Source: Trema orientale
Taxonomy: Eukaryota; Streptophyta; Magnoliopsida; Rosales; Cannabaceae
Direction of reading: 5' to 3'
Assembly (NCBI GenBank): GCA_002914845.1
Contig: JXTC01000239.1
Span: 209,336-273,335, forward strand
Length of the DNA stretch: 64,000 nt
The position numbers were made by a program, and so were the translations under genes. Under the pieces are notes generated by a model. That model worked only from the letters and a program-made list of their open reading frames with translations. It did no database searches and was not told where the DNA came from. The first letter of the stretch is position 1; every line of letters starts with the position of its first letter. This document shows, in pieces, positions 49,946-61,055 of the stretch.

Positions 49946-50496
49946 AGATAAGAAAGCAAAAAAGGTTGAGGACTCATTAATGTGTGGTATTGTTGGTATA
50001 CTTATTGTGCTTGTTTTTATGGCTTTGTTGTACATTGTGGATGTTGTGTTAAGTTTTGTGTAGTTTGTCTATTTTGAAGTTTGGAGTAATATTTATCCTG
50101 CCTTACTAAGCTTTATGCTTATGTAATTACTCCATGCTGTAAGTAAAAGAAAGAACAGGGTTAGTCAATGATGAGCGGACCAGTCAGCGTGCAATGTACA
50201 TATGGACTGACCGTGGGAAAGTATGAAAATGTTTTGAAAGTGGCTCAAACTCTGTTATTTGAATTTTGGAAGTTATTTTGTATAATTATATTGTGAACGG
50301 ATGGAGCGTTTGTGGAAGAGGAATTTAATGCGAGTGTGTTTTTAAGTTGGATATTTATTAACATCTCCATGTTTTTGTTATATAAAATAGATGTGTTGAA
50401 AAAAATTAAAATTAAAATTAACAGGTCTTAATTGGCCTTATTATGGGAAAAGTTTTACAAAATAATAATTTTAAACACGGAGGATGTTACATTCAA

Positions 50497-51023
50497 GTAG
50501 ATGTAACTCTCGTATAAAGAGTGAACTATTATAATTTTATGCGTCTTTGTTTTGTTTATATTATTTTATCATTAGGGTGTGTAATTCATGGCATAATTGA
50601 TTAAAAACTCAGAAGCAGCTTCTAGAATCCAAGAGAAGTACTTGTAACTTTCAGTTTCTCCATACTTCTATGAACAAACATAACGTAAAAAGTGCATTCT
50701 TTCAATTTAGTTCGAGTTCGAGAAATAAAAGAAAACAAAGGAAACTTCGGCGGAATAGTCTATGCTAAAAGCATCAAAACCCCTCTTGTAGAAGGCTCAC
50801 CTAAAAGCCAGCTCACAGGACAAACAACCAAAAGCTCTCTCTCGCTCTCTAAATCCCACATAATTGTTAGCCTCAAATTCCCTAGATTAGAACGTTTGTC
50901 CTTGCTCATTACCCTATAACCATGGAAAGAAAGAAAAACTCCTAATGAACTCACTCTCGAGTTCCACTACTTGTATCTTAGAATTCTCCACGCACCTTTT
51001 TCATCGTATATTAAACCCCTCCT
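50497..51023. other. Short intergenic stretch between the chromovirus and small-protein gene B
   Basis: No gene seen. It should contain the proximal promoter of the gene at 51145. The chromovirus ends about 530 bases upstream of the TATA box. Confidence 0.4.
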
Positions 51024-51031
51024 CTATATAG
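51024..51031 (+). promoter_or_regulatory. TATA box of small-protein gene B
   Basis: CTATATAG lies 121 bases before the start codon, preceded by a C-rich stretch. The placement is like that in the sister genes. Confidence 0.55.
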
Positions 51032-51144
51032 CTGCCTTCACAAGCAAGCAAAGTCTTCAAACACATTCAATTAATTAACACAAAAACATATAATATAACA
51101 TTTTACATAGAGGCCACGAAAAGAGAAAGGGAAGAGAACTATAA

Positions 51145-51453
51145 ATGGCATCTGGGGCAGCAGAGATGACAATGCTATGCAGCATATCAATGCAGGACAT
51201 GGAGATTGAGTGGTGGCCCTACCACCGCAACTGCGGCTGCGCGCTACACAACCTGAATGGTACCAGCTCCAATGGTTGTCTTCATGATCATAGGAGCGTT
51301 TCCTTCCCTAAGAAACAGTCATGGAGCAACTCTTCCTTGACTATTAATCAAGCTTCAACTTCTTCCAAGTTCTCTTCCCAAAATTCTCTTCTAATTGTCA
51401 TGTCAACCAAGAATTCAGAAGACATTATTAATGGGACATTGTCACATTCATGA
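51145..51453 (+). CDS. Small plant protein with PYHRNCGCALH motif, copy B (diverged)
   Basis: An intact frame of 102 residues starting MASGAAEM, like copy A. It keeps PYHRNCGCALH (25-35) and a shortened second block SVSFPKKQSWSNSSL (51-65). It departs from copies A and C in two ways. The first block (RC..EG..S) is reduced to LCSISMQD. The Arg-Arg before PYH is Trp-Trp, a change possible with one base per codon. The C-terminal part (SLL..MS..N.E) is shared with copy C, so B and C are the closer pair. Function is unknown. Loss of the first Cys block suggests relaxed or changed constraint, but the frame is open and a TATA box is present. Confidence 0.75.
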   Translation: MASGAAEMTMLCSISMQDMEIEWWPYHRNCGCALHNLNGTSSNGCLHDHRSVSFPKKQSWSNSSLTINQASTSSKFSSQNSLLIVMSTKNSEDIINGTLSHS

Positions 51454-52649
51454 CAGGTAAACATTTAATTTATCCTTTGAGAGGCCTAGTAAAGATATTG
51501 ATGAGTTAGAAGGGGGAAAAAAGGGTTTGGAAACTTAGAATTCTCTTTTTAGTTTTTGGATTTTTTCTGTTTCTAGTCCTTTTGACATTATAGGTGATTT
51601 TGTGAGTTCTCTCTTCTATCATTGTCCCCGTAAATTGATCTGAGTTTAATGTAATTAAATGCAACATTTTTTTAAACTTTAGATAACTCAAGTGGTACTC
51701 TCCCAATTTCAATCCGAGTTCTTTCATCCTTATAATTTTCAATATTATGTTCTTATTGTTTGTAATAGGAGCACAACCAACATATTTCACATACCAAGTA
51801 ATTGATTTTTCCTAGAAAAATCAGGGAAAAAAAAAGATAATAAGTTAGTGAGCTGTTATAACTGAGAGTGCAAGTAACGCAATTCAGGCGTATAACATAG
51901 TAGGTAAGCTGTACACTAGAGAATTCGTTAATATTTAAGCTAAGCCCGGTTTTCTCTAGCTCTCCTCTTTCTAGTACGTTTTGCATTGCCTTGTTTGAAC
52001 ACAATGTAGCTGAGGTGTAATTAATTTATAATGCATTGACGTCATATTCAAGGAAAAAGTAAAAAAGGCATTTTAGTGTTGTTGGTAGAATGTCTTTGGA
52101 CAATTGCTGCCAAAAAAAAGAAAAAATTATTTGTGTAGACTAAATAAAAGTAATTATTAAATTCTGAAGTATTTAAAAACACCCCTCTCTTTCTCCATGT
52201 GTGAAAATCTCAATACGCTCTCCCACTTCTTTTTAATTTTTTATCTGATTCATATTTAAAAAAGAGCAGGATTCTCCTTGTTTTTTCAGCTCCTTGTCTT
52301 GGATTCTGAATCTAAAATTTTGTCTGCATTACTCACAGATAAATACAAGACTCTTCCTATCACTGATATCATAGAAATCATCGGTGATATGTTATTCACG
52401 AAATTTATAATTATGTGGGTGTGACTCTTAAACTCATGAACTTTTCTAATTATACGTAACATCTTTTATCCGCTTTTGTATGATTTGTCTTCTGTCATAT
52501 ACATGACCAAACGCTTGCATCGACTTAATTGTAAAGAACCACAAGACTGCTTCATTCTAGAAATCAGAAATCACAATGCAAAAGCATGAGGACACTTTTT
52601 AGGTTATTAAAAGTATGGAGAGGGGCTATTAGCTGTAGCAAGTATTTAG
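51454..52649. other. Gene-free stretch
   Basis: No gene seen. The first 200-300 bases are the likely 3'UTR of gene B. The rest is AT-rich with no repeat that I recognise. Confidence 0.4.
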
Positions 52650-54261
52650 TGTTGGGAATCTGACCGACCCAGATTCGCCGCTCACAGGATCTCACTTTAA
52701 CGAATATCAGAATAACAGAGAAATAAAAATAGGGAATAAAAAACAATCACCACAACACAAGAATTTAAGTGGAAAACTCCCAAATCAGGAGAAAAACCAC
52801 TGCCCTCAAAAAAGAATTCCACTATATGAAAAATTTCTACAATTTTCTCTCTTTTCTATCCAATGACCCCAATTTTCTCTCTTTTCTACCCAATGACCCC
52901 AATACACACAGCACTTTCGCAAATATTCTCTCATTTGAACAACCATCCCTCTTACACAAGAAAAACAAGAGAACTCACACTTCCCTACTCCTTGAAAGGA
53001 AACACAAAGAGACTGAAAAAGGAATTTTTCCAAAAGAGGAAAATACTTGAAATGCTACATATTGGGGTGATTAGTAACCAAGGATATAACCTCCTTATAT
53101 AGGACTCAAGCCTCCCTTCCTCTCTATCTTCTACCGATGTGGGACTTTGGCTTCTTTCATATTTTTAATATTTAGCCAAATTCCAACAATCTCCACCTTG
53201 GCTAAATAATAAAAATATCCATAGCTTCCGCTACAAATACTGTCTTCACTCATAGTCATACTCCACCATATGAGTACACACTTAGAATTAACGAATTCTA
53301 AGAATTTCACCTCGGCTCATGTCGAAAAATTCTTGCTGAAAATTATGGTGCAGCTCTCCACCGTTTGGCTTTTTCCTGGAAGCTCATCAGCCATCGACAT
53401 CATCCACCACACACCCTGCATCAATGCCAAACTAATACCCGTGTGCAAACTTGTGAACTCTGAATCCGCTACTATCTCATCCTCTTCCATGGCAACTTTA
53501 AAGATCAACAACATGCCATAAGGATTAGCAGCAGCATCATCAGATTTGGAGCTTTTAGCCGAACCTGCTCCACCTTTTTGACAATTTCTTTTAGGTGACA
53601 AGATTGTCCACACCTCTAGCAGATTACATCCTTCTCCAATTCAGAAACAACATCATTCAAGACACTTGGATGATCACTTATAGTTCTCGCTTCCAGATCT
53701 TCTCCCGTCTTCATCGCTCATATTGGATTTCTCAGAATCTCTGCTCTTCAAACCCCTTGTGTAAATTAGATTGAATCATCCCATCCAGTTTCTCTACATC
53801 AATCCTAGCTAGAGTTGAAACTTGAATTCTGATATCTCGCTCACCGAAGAACCCCGCCTGCTCTGATACCACTAGTTGGGAACTCAGAAAAGAATTCCAC
53901 TATATGAAAAATTTCTACAATCACACAGATTTCTCTCTTTTCTACCCAATGACCCCAATACACACAGCACTTTCACAAATATTCTCTCCTTACACTTTTC
54001 TCCTCTCTTTGAATAACCATCCCTCTTACACAAGAAAAACAAGAGAACTCACACTTCCCTACTCCTTGAAAGGAAACACAAAGAGACTAAAAAAAGAATT
54101 TTTCCAAAAGAGGAAAATACTTGAAATGCTACATATTGGGGTGATTAGTAACCAAGGATATAACTTCTTTATATAAGACTCAAGCCTCTCTTCCTCTCCA
54201 TCTTCTACCGATGTGGGACTTTGCTTCTTTCATATTTTTAATATTTAGCTAAATTCCAACA
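52650..54261 (-). mobile_element. Short copia-type LTR element without coding region
   Basis: LTRs lie at 52650-53188 and about 53876-54261. On the minus strand they run TGTTGGAATTTGG ... TTCCCAAC. The 5-bp target duplication TTTAG lies at 52645-52649 and 54262-54266. Next to the right LTR, on the minus strand, is the initiator-Met tRNA site TGGTATCAGAGC. Next to the left LTR is the purine tract AAGGTGGAGAT, typical of Ty1/copia. The interior is about 0.69 kb with no recognisable domain, so it is a deleted, non-autonomous derivative. The right LTR is shorter than the left. Differences between the LTRs are few, so it is fairly young. Confidence 0.85.
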
Positions 54262-54266
54262 TTTAG

Positions 54267-56466
54267 GTGTGGTAGTATTTAGGCGTGACCCAAAGGACCA
54301 CACGAAACATCCATTTTGAGCCATAGCTACTTATGTCAGGAGACGAGTCACCTCAAACCCCACCAAGGGCGAATGGACACTAAATTAGTATACCATCTAA
54401 GTCTCGATCGTCCCATGTGACATTGGCTACCAACCGTTTTGGGAATAAACCCCGCTACCTTATATAAGGGTAAAGAGCAATTAAGACAATTTGAAATTAG
54501 CACAGAGGTAGGTAGCTAACTAATTCTCCAAGCTGAAAATTTCATGAAATGCATTTTAGTGAAGCATATATATAACAATAATTCATCGTCTCTGTCTTCT
54601 TCTAGAATTCCAACCGAGATTTGATGATGCTGGTTATTGTAATATTCGTTTTCAACAACACCTGGATACCAACTTTTGGTCATTTTCTATGACTTTGCTT
54701 CTGCTATAATGTCACTTAACAATGTTAAAAAAAGGATGTAATTTTTCTTAGATGAATACAATAACGAGATGGGCGCAGAGTCCCCTCCTCACCCCCACCA
54801 AAAAGAATTAAAAGAAAATGAAATATTAAATACCAATGCTAAAGAAAGATATTGACAGTATATATAGCTGATCCTAAAAACATGCATGTCTGTTTATAAA
54901 CGTCCAATTTGTCACTTGGATTCCAAACCATGAAAGAAAAGATTCAATTAATTCAAAACAAAAAAAGCGTCATTGATTTCAATTTATGTTGTTGTTTTGC
55001 TCAAGACTAAATATTTGTTCATCTACCACTATGAAAATTGCGTCTTACGGTTCTTATAGATTCCCAACTTTACCATTTCACCGGACCAAAACAGGGGCAT
55101 TATTCAATAAAATATCATAAACTTGTTTCATTTTTGTCAATTGGACTAGATCCCAAGTTTCTGAACCAAGGAAATGCCTGAGATAAATCATCTCAGGCAT
55201 CATGAAAGATAACATTATCAATATACCATAATATAAATTGGGAAAAAGAGACAAAATTAGAAAAAAGAGTGAAACCTAAAGTTGAAATTAAAGCATCATC
55301 TCAAAACAACAGAAATGAAGGAAATTTTTGCAGCTTCTAAGCTTGCAAGTAATGGTAATCATGGAAAAATTGTTAAGGACTAGATTCTAATTCCTGATTA
55401 TTAGAACAATAATATTGAACAAGAAATTTATACTGAGAGTTACATTGGTTCATTCTATATGCGAGAGATAATGTACACTATAAGATATGAGAAGAGTACA
55501 AGGTATATCTGCATTCGAGTGGATAAGTGTATAGTATAATTAGACTCCACATAAGAAACAACTTAACAATAGTTTCTATGCTTCGTTGGTTTTGTAGTCC
55601 ATTATTTTTTTGAAGACAATAGTACTGGTCTTGAAAATTATATATTTTTGTTCTCATTCCTTTGTTCTTGTGAGCTTTGCCTTAGCTTTGGCTTCGTACT
55701 GATTATTCTTTTCATTGTATTTGTTTGCTTGGTCAAATTCAGACCAATGTACATCCAAAGAGGTTAAGTTGGAAAGAAACTTTGCCAAACCCTGTAGCTA
55801 CAAAACAATGAAAATTCAAAGCCAAAATCCAATAGCAAATTGGGAAAAAGGATTGAAAATAACTCTTAAGGCAGCATTATAATCCATTTGCATGTCACTT
55901 GACCATACCTCTCTGAAAATACGAGCATAATTATCAATTAATGACCATCCCAATAAAAAAAACAAATTGCCAATTTTCACTAGCATACAAAATCAATGAA
56001 AAAAGACGAACCATGAAATTGGCATCATGTAGAAGAAGTAAAAGTTAACCACGAAACGATACCTCTTTAGTCCTTATTATACATGCCCCACAAAAGGTGT
56101 TAATAGGAGTCGTTTAAATAAAAAACTTAGCTTCCATATTTTTAGGTACGTTGTTGGACTAGAACATATTCCTTTATATTCGGAACAAACTATGCTACGT
56201 ACATATATAGGCCAAGAGTACAAAACCATATTCAAATCAATAGTCAAGTCAAGCCAAAGCCTAGCCAAACCAACCTACTCTCCTTGATTGCTAAGCCCTC
56301 TTTCCCATCTCTATAACTTGCTACGTTGTTCTCCAAATTCTCAGTTGCCTACTATTGAACCAACTCCTCTATTCAACCTCCACGTATACGTCTAGAACAT
56401 ATATACACATATTCTACTATTAAAAATACTTAAAAACTGCCCTTCAAGTAATTAAAACTCAGTTTG
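54267..56466. other. Gene-free stretch with one small hairpin
   Basis: No gene seen. A perfect inverted repeat (11-base arms, 5-base loop) lies at 55174-55200. The last part is the probable distal promoter of gene C. Confidence 0.4.
55174..55200. repeat. Perfect 11-bp hairpin
   Basis: ATGCCTGAGAT, five bases, then ATCTCAGGCAT. It has no T-run after it and no gene next to it. The arms are too short for a microRNA precursor. Confidence 0.7.
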
Positions 56467-56474
56467 TATAAATA
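56467..56474 (+). promoter_or_regulatory. TATA box of small-protein gene C
   Basis: TATAAATA lies 107 bases before the start codon, the same sequence as at gene A. Confidence 0.6.
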
Positions 56475-56573
56475 CTTTGGAAGGGATACAAAAGGGTTCC
56501 AAGTAAAGCCAAGAGACAATCTCATATCTCACAAACATTACAGGCCGGTGGATCGATCAGGAGGGGAGAGCGA

Positions 56574-56851
56574 ATGGCGGCCGACATGGTGCTGCGGTGT
56601 TGTGTGTTTGAAGGAAGCCTGTCGTTGCATGAGATGGATAGGAGGCCGTACCATCGCTACTGCGGCTGCGCTCTTCATAAGTTGAAAGGTGACTTGGTTT
56701 CCAATTATAGTTGCTTTAAAGAGAGGAGTGTTTCGTTCCCCGTGAAGGCCAAAAGTGGATCCACTTCCTTGTCTATATCAGCATCAAAAGTTTCATCATT
56801 TCAGTACTCTTCTCTTCTCACTGACATGTCAATAAGGAACATAGAACAACC

Positions 56852-56887
<36 letters not shown>

Positions 56888-56891
56888 CTGA
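56574..56891 (+). CDS. Small plant protein with PYHRNCGCALH-like motif, copy C, poly-His tail
   Basis: An intact frame of 105 residues. It keeps the first block (LRCCVFEGSLSL, 7-18), the central block MDRRPYHRYCGCALH (21-35, with Tyr in place of Asn) and the second block RSVSFPVKAKSGSTSLS. The C-terminus is eleven His encoded by a perfect (CAT)11 run, followed by Pro and the stop. The start at 56574 gives MAADMVLRCC, so Met-Ala precedes the conserved part as in the sister genes. Function is unknown. The poly-His comes from a microsatellite and its length is probably variable. It is closest to copy B by the shared SLL..MS..N.E stretch. Confidence 0.82.
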
Positions 56892-57719
56892 AGGTCTATT
56901 TTGTCTGATAGGTTATAGAATTCAAAGGCTTGAGACGGCGGAATTCGAAGAAAAAGAGGTTAGAATGGAACTGGGAAGATAATTTTCTTCTCTTGTGTCT
57001 CTCTGTTTCTGACTAGAAATTTGTTGATGAATACACGGATTGTGGGTCCTGCTACTTTTGTTTGTGAAATTGTAATACCATATACTGCTTTAGTTAGGCT
57101 AATTATACAAAAAATGTAGAATACAATACAATACATCTAGTAACATGAAATTCTCCGACGAAAAGAGGAATGTGTTTGTAACGTGTACCCAAACCTTGTA
57201 TCCAATTTATTGTTATTTATTATTATTATTTTTTTCTTAACAAGGTCAGCTTTTTAGTTTTTATTTGGTCCATAAACTTTAAATATCAGGTTACATTATT
57301 TTGGTTCTTGATCGGCTTAAATTTATTGTAAAAAAAATGAAAACCAAGACAAAAATACGTAGTTCAAAGTAGCAAAATAAGAAGTCCGAAAGTTCAGAAA
57401 ACTGAATTGAGACACAGAACAAAATTCCGAATTTCTAAGAAATCTAATCTATGACATTTTGAAAGTGAAGGACCAAACTAAGATATGATTAATGGCTCTG
57501 TTCGAACCTGGATTTTTGGAATATCTTCCTAAAATTCTATAGAACTCTATTTTTGAAACTTTTTATTTCTTAATTAATTTGCAAAATTTTGTATGCTAAC
57601 TCTTGCTTTTTCTGAAAAAATTTTCTCTTATGTTTTTGTTTGAATCCAAACAATAGAAAATAGAATTCATTGAATTTTTTTTTTCACACTTCAAAAATCT
57701 AGGTTCCAAACAAAACTAC
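56892..57719. other. Gene-free stretch
   Basis: The 3'UTR of gene C is followed by AT-rich intergenic DNA. No gene or clear repeat seen. Confidence 0.4.
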
Positions 57720-58205
57720 TAGAGATGGAAATGGGGCGGTTATAATTATCCCACTCCCGTACCCGTGAGAAAAATCAAACCCATACCTGTCTCATTTACC
57801 CGTTTAAGTTAGCAGGACGAGTTCGAGTATTACCCACACGGGTAGGCAGGTACTCACACCCGGTAAAAATTTTAAAAAATATTATTTGAATAATTTGAAA
57901 AATAAAAAGAAATATGAATTTAAAGAGAAAAAAAATCTAATGACAATATCATATGCTAAAATTAATAATACGTCAATAATACAACCTAATTTTTATATAT
58001 ACATATTTATTTATGTGTAGGTAAAAAGAAAAAAAAAACCTACTAAATTGGTGCCCTTTACATAAATTATACATATACTTAATATATATTTTTTATTTTT
58101 TATATATATAATTAGTCGGGTCAGGTACTCCTATATCTATACCCGCTGCGTATTCGGATCGGATTTTTCAATTAGTATCCGTACTGTCCCATTTATATTT
58201 ACCTA
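57720..58205. mobile_element. hAT-like non-autonomous element (remnant)
   Basis: Left end TAGAGATGGAAATGGGGCGG; right end on the other strand TAGGTAAATATAAATGGGAC. ACCCGT, CGGGTA and CCCAC words fill both arms, as in the element at 5847-6416, so these two are likely relatives. A fragment near 58015-58065 (GTGTAGGTA ... CCTACTAAATTGGTGCCC) belongs to the MITE family of 38.98-39.52 kb and sits inside. No clear target duplication. Confidence 0.5.
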
Positions 58206-58474
58206 AATAATAGGATATTGCACGCAGTTAAATGGGTTGGCAAGTATAATTGCCATGGACTACTAGTCTCGTTTAGTTCCGGACGACAAGTCGTAACATA
58301 CCATCCATGAGAAGGATCACATAAAAAAATCCAACTGAAATGGGACCTACACCAATCTGTGTGGCCAGTGGCCACCAATAGCAATCCTGTGTGTCCATCT
58401 TCCCCTCATCCACAACCCAAAACAGCCCAACCCAAAACTACCTTTAACATGCTCGCTTCCACCATCGGAGCCTC

Positions 58475-60424
58475 ATGGGCTGCTCAATCACCACCACCTC
58501 CCCATCGCCGCTCCCCGGGCCCATTATCTCCTCCCGGCACCGACCCGACTCGAAACCCCACCACAATGTCCTGACCCGCCGCTCCCTCCTCCTCTCCACC
58601 ACCTCTCTCTCCCTCTCCACCGCCTCCATCGCCGCCACCCCTCCTCCTCCTCCGCCGCCCGACACCACCGTGACCGATCGGGTCTTCATGGACTTCAGCC
58701 TCTGCCCAAACTACTTCCGACCCGAGCGAACCTTCTCCGACGACATCTCCTCCCTCTGCTCCGAATCCGCCCTCTTGGGTCGGGTCGTCCTCGGCCTCTA
58801 CGGCCGACTCGTCCCCCTCACGGTCGCCAATTTCAAGTCCATGTGCGTGAACACAACGTCGTCTTCTTCTTCTTCTTCATACAAGGGTACTTTGGTCCAC
58901 AAAGTCTTCCCGGGCCAGTTCCTCCTCGCGGGCCGCCAGGGCGACAAGCCCGGCGAGGTCCGGCGGCCCATGGGCCTCGCCCGAAATACCGAGACCGTCG
59001 AAGCCAAGGCCTTCTCTCTGACCCACTCCAAGCCGGGACTGCTCTCCCTCTGCCTCTCCGAAAATGACGACGACGACGATATTAAGCTCGACCCAGAGTA
59101 CCGGAACGTCGAGTTCTTGATCACCACCGGTCCCGGGCCTTGCCCCGACCTCGATTACAAGAACATCGTCTTCGGTTCAGTACTTGAAGGTACATTTTTT
59201 TTCTTTTGGTGAATTAGCCTTCTGGGCAGTCGAAATTTTTCTGGGTTTTGAACCTTTTCTTTGTGTTTGATGTGTAATTATGGTGAAAATGGTCTCGGGT
59301 TTGAGTTGGATTTGGGTCTATATTACGATAACATCATCTTGGGTTCACTACTTGAAGGTACATTTTAGGCGAATTAGCCTCCTGGGTAGTCGAAAATTTT
59401 CTGGTTTTTGCTGTATAGGTATGGTGAGTATGGTTTTGGGTCTCAATTACAATAACATCGTCTTCGGTTCAGTACATGAATGCTGGATTTAGGTGAATTC
59501 GCCTTTTGGGTAATGGAAAATTTTCTGGTTAATGACAATTACTCTTGTTTCTTATTGTGTGATATGGTGTAAATGGTTTTGGGTTTGAGTTTGATTATAA
59601 AAACATCGTAAGGTAGATTTTAGGCGAATTAGCCTTCAGGGTAGTAAAACTTTTCTGGCTTAATGACATTTTCTCTGTTTTTCTCTTTTTTAATGTATGA
59701 TTATGGTGATAATTGTATTGGTGTTGAGTTGGATATGGGTCTTAATTACAATAATATCGACTTCAAATCAGTACCTGAATGTTTGATTTGGGCTAATTAG
59801 CCTTATGGGCTAACGACATTTTCTTTGTTTATTAATGTATGATGATGGTGAAGATAGTTTTGGGTTTGAGTTACATTTGGGTCTAGATTACAAGAAGATC
59901 GTCTTAAATTCGGTACTCGAAGGTACATTTTATGCGAATTGGCCTTCTGAGTGATCGAAACTTTCTGGGTTAATGACAACTAGTCTGTTTTCGATGTATA
60001 ATGTGGTGAAAATGGTTTTGGTTTTGAGATGAATTTGGGTCTGAATTACTAGAACATCGTCATCGATTCGGTACGTGGAGGCTAGATTTAGGCAAATTAG
60101 CCTTCTGGGTAGTCGAAAATTTTTCTGGGTTTTTGAGAATTACTTTGTGGTTTATGCCTAATTATGGTGAAAATGGTTTTGGGTTTGAGTTTGATTTGGG
60201 TGTGAATTACAGGTTTGGACGTGGTGACGGCCATTGCCGCCCTACCCACTTACAGACCAGCTGAAAGGATTCGGCAATTCAACGATTTGGCTGAGTTTTT
60301 TGGGGACGAAAGAGCTCAGAATGCTCGTGCGAGCTGGAACAGACCACTCAAGACTGTTTATATCAGTGACTGTGGAGAGGTCAAAGTGACAAAGCCTTCT
60401 CTTTCTCCTCCTAGTCTACCTTAA
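58475..60424 (+). CDS. Chloroplast thylakoid-lumen cyclophilin-like protein (CYP28/CYP26-2 type), 2 exons
   Basis: Exons 58475-59189 and 60213-60424 join in phase (VLE-G-LDVVT) to give 308 residues. Residues 1-34 are Ser/Pro/Thr-rich, like a plastid transit peptide. Twin Arg (35-36) before a hydrophobic Ser/Leu stretch ending SIAA fits a Tat-type lumen signal. A Pro run follows (56-62). The cyclophilin fold covers about 98-300 (GRVVLGLYGRLVPLTVANF, YKGTLVHKVFPGQF, NIVFGSVLEG, CGEVKVT). The usual FHR..PGF active site reads VHK..PGQF, and the usual Trp and His near the end of the site are not seen, so prolyl isomerase activity may be weak. Length and C-terminal helix (FNDLAEFFGDERAQNARASW) fit plant lumen cyclophilins. 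Exon 1 is GC-rich. The intron is a repeat array, listed separately. Confidence 0.88.
59150..60212 (+). repeat. Intron built from tandem copies of the exon-intron border
   Basis: About seven units of 123-168 bp. Each ends with a relic of the end of exon 1 (TTACAA-AACATCGTCTTCGGTTC, then GTAC..GAAG) followed by GTACATTTTAGGCGAATTAGCC, TTCTGGGTAGTCGAAA and TTATGGTGAAAATGGTTTTG. The exon-end equivalents lie near 59190 (real donor), 59358, 59481, 59613, 59781, 59923 and 60081. Those at 59358 and 59923 still carry GAAGGTACAT, identical to the used donor. Confidence 0.85.
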
Positions 60425-61055
60425 CTTAGCACACCATTCTTCATTATTCAGACCAAAATTTCAATTTTCCATGTGATAATAATGGTTCTTGCCTTTTTTT
60501 TTTGTCCATATTATAATTGTTTGTATATCTTTGTTGATTTGTTCTTTGAAGGAATTTGTTCCGAGTTTAATCTAATCTATGAAATAAGATGAGAAAAGGG
60601 AAAAAAAAATATAAATATAAACCACAGTTCAATTACTGTTGACATCTCTGTTATGTAATTCATATTTTTTTGAAAAGCTTATGTAATTCAAATTTAAGTC
60701 AATTGTATGGGAATGGAAGTTGGAATTCGGAAGTACATCAAAAACATTTTTTCTGTGTGCGTGTTCGGTTGTTGTTGGATGGGTTCATTCTATCAAAAAT
60801 TATGGGGAAAACCAAAGTGCCAAATTGGATATGAGACCACTTATTATTTTGTCATTTATTTATTTATTCTCATCCAATCAAAAGGCTTCTTTTTTTTTTT
60901 TTTTTTGGTTGTTATGGGATGGATTCATTTGTTGATGAATCGTGAGATAAAATATACCTTTCTTAACAATAGCTTTGCGTTCCGATGGGAGTTTGGACCC
61001 ATAGGAAATCAAACAGCGTAAGCATAGTGGTCATTCCATGAAAAGGAATATCTCA
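60425..61055. other. 3'UTR and intergenic DNA
   Basis: Follows the cyclophilin stop. No further gene seen. Confidence 0.4.

Larger units (their letters stand above)
41724..50491 (+). mobile_element. Ty3/gypsy chromovirus (Tekay/Del type) with very long LTRs, not whole
   Basis: The 5' LTR spans 41724-44939 and the 3' LTR 47218-50491. Both begin TGTAACTCCCC and end GGATGTTACA. The target duplication TTCAA lies at 41719-41723 and 50492-50496. The primer site TGGTATCAGAGC begins at 44943. The interior is only 2.3 kb. It shows gag remnants (about 45110-45600) and then an integrase with zinc-finger end, catalytic core and GPY module. A chromodomain follows (YEEVPVKILDRKEKELRNK). Protease, reverse transcriptase and RNase H are not seen, so the element is broken and could not act alone. 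LTRs differ by only a few percent, suggesting roughly one to two million years. Confidence 0.9.

Noticed and set aside
53317-53613. 98-residue minus-strand frame inside the copia-type element
   Set aside because: Lies in the interior of a short LTR element and shows no domain; treated as part of the fossil.
55174-55200. Hairpin as a microRNA precursor or terminator
   Set aside because: Arms of 11 bases are far too short for a plant microRNA precursor, and plants do not use such terminators.
58444-59127. Minus-strand frames of 81 and 109 residues over the cyclophilin exon
   Set aside because: Shadows of the GC-rich exon 1; no family match and the plus frame is clearly cyclophilin.
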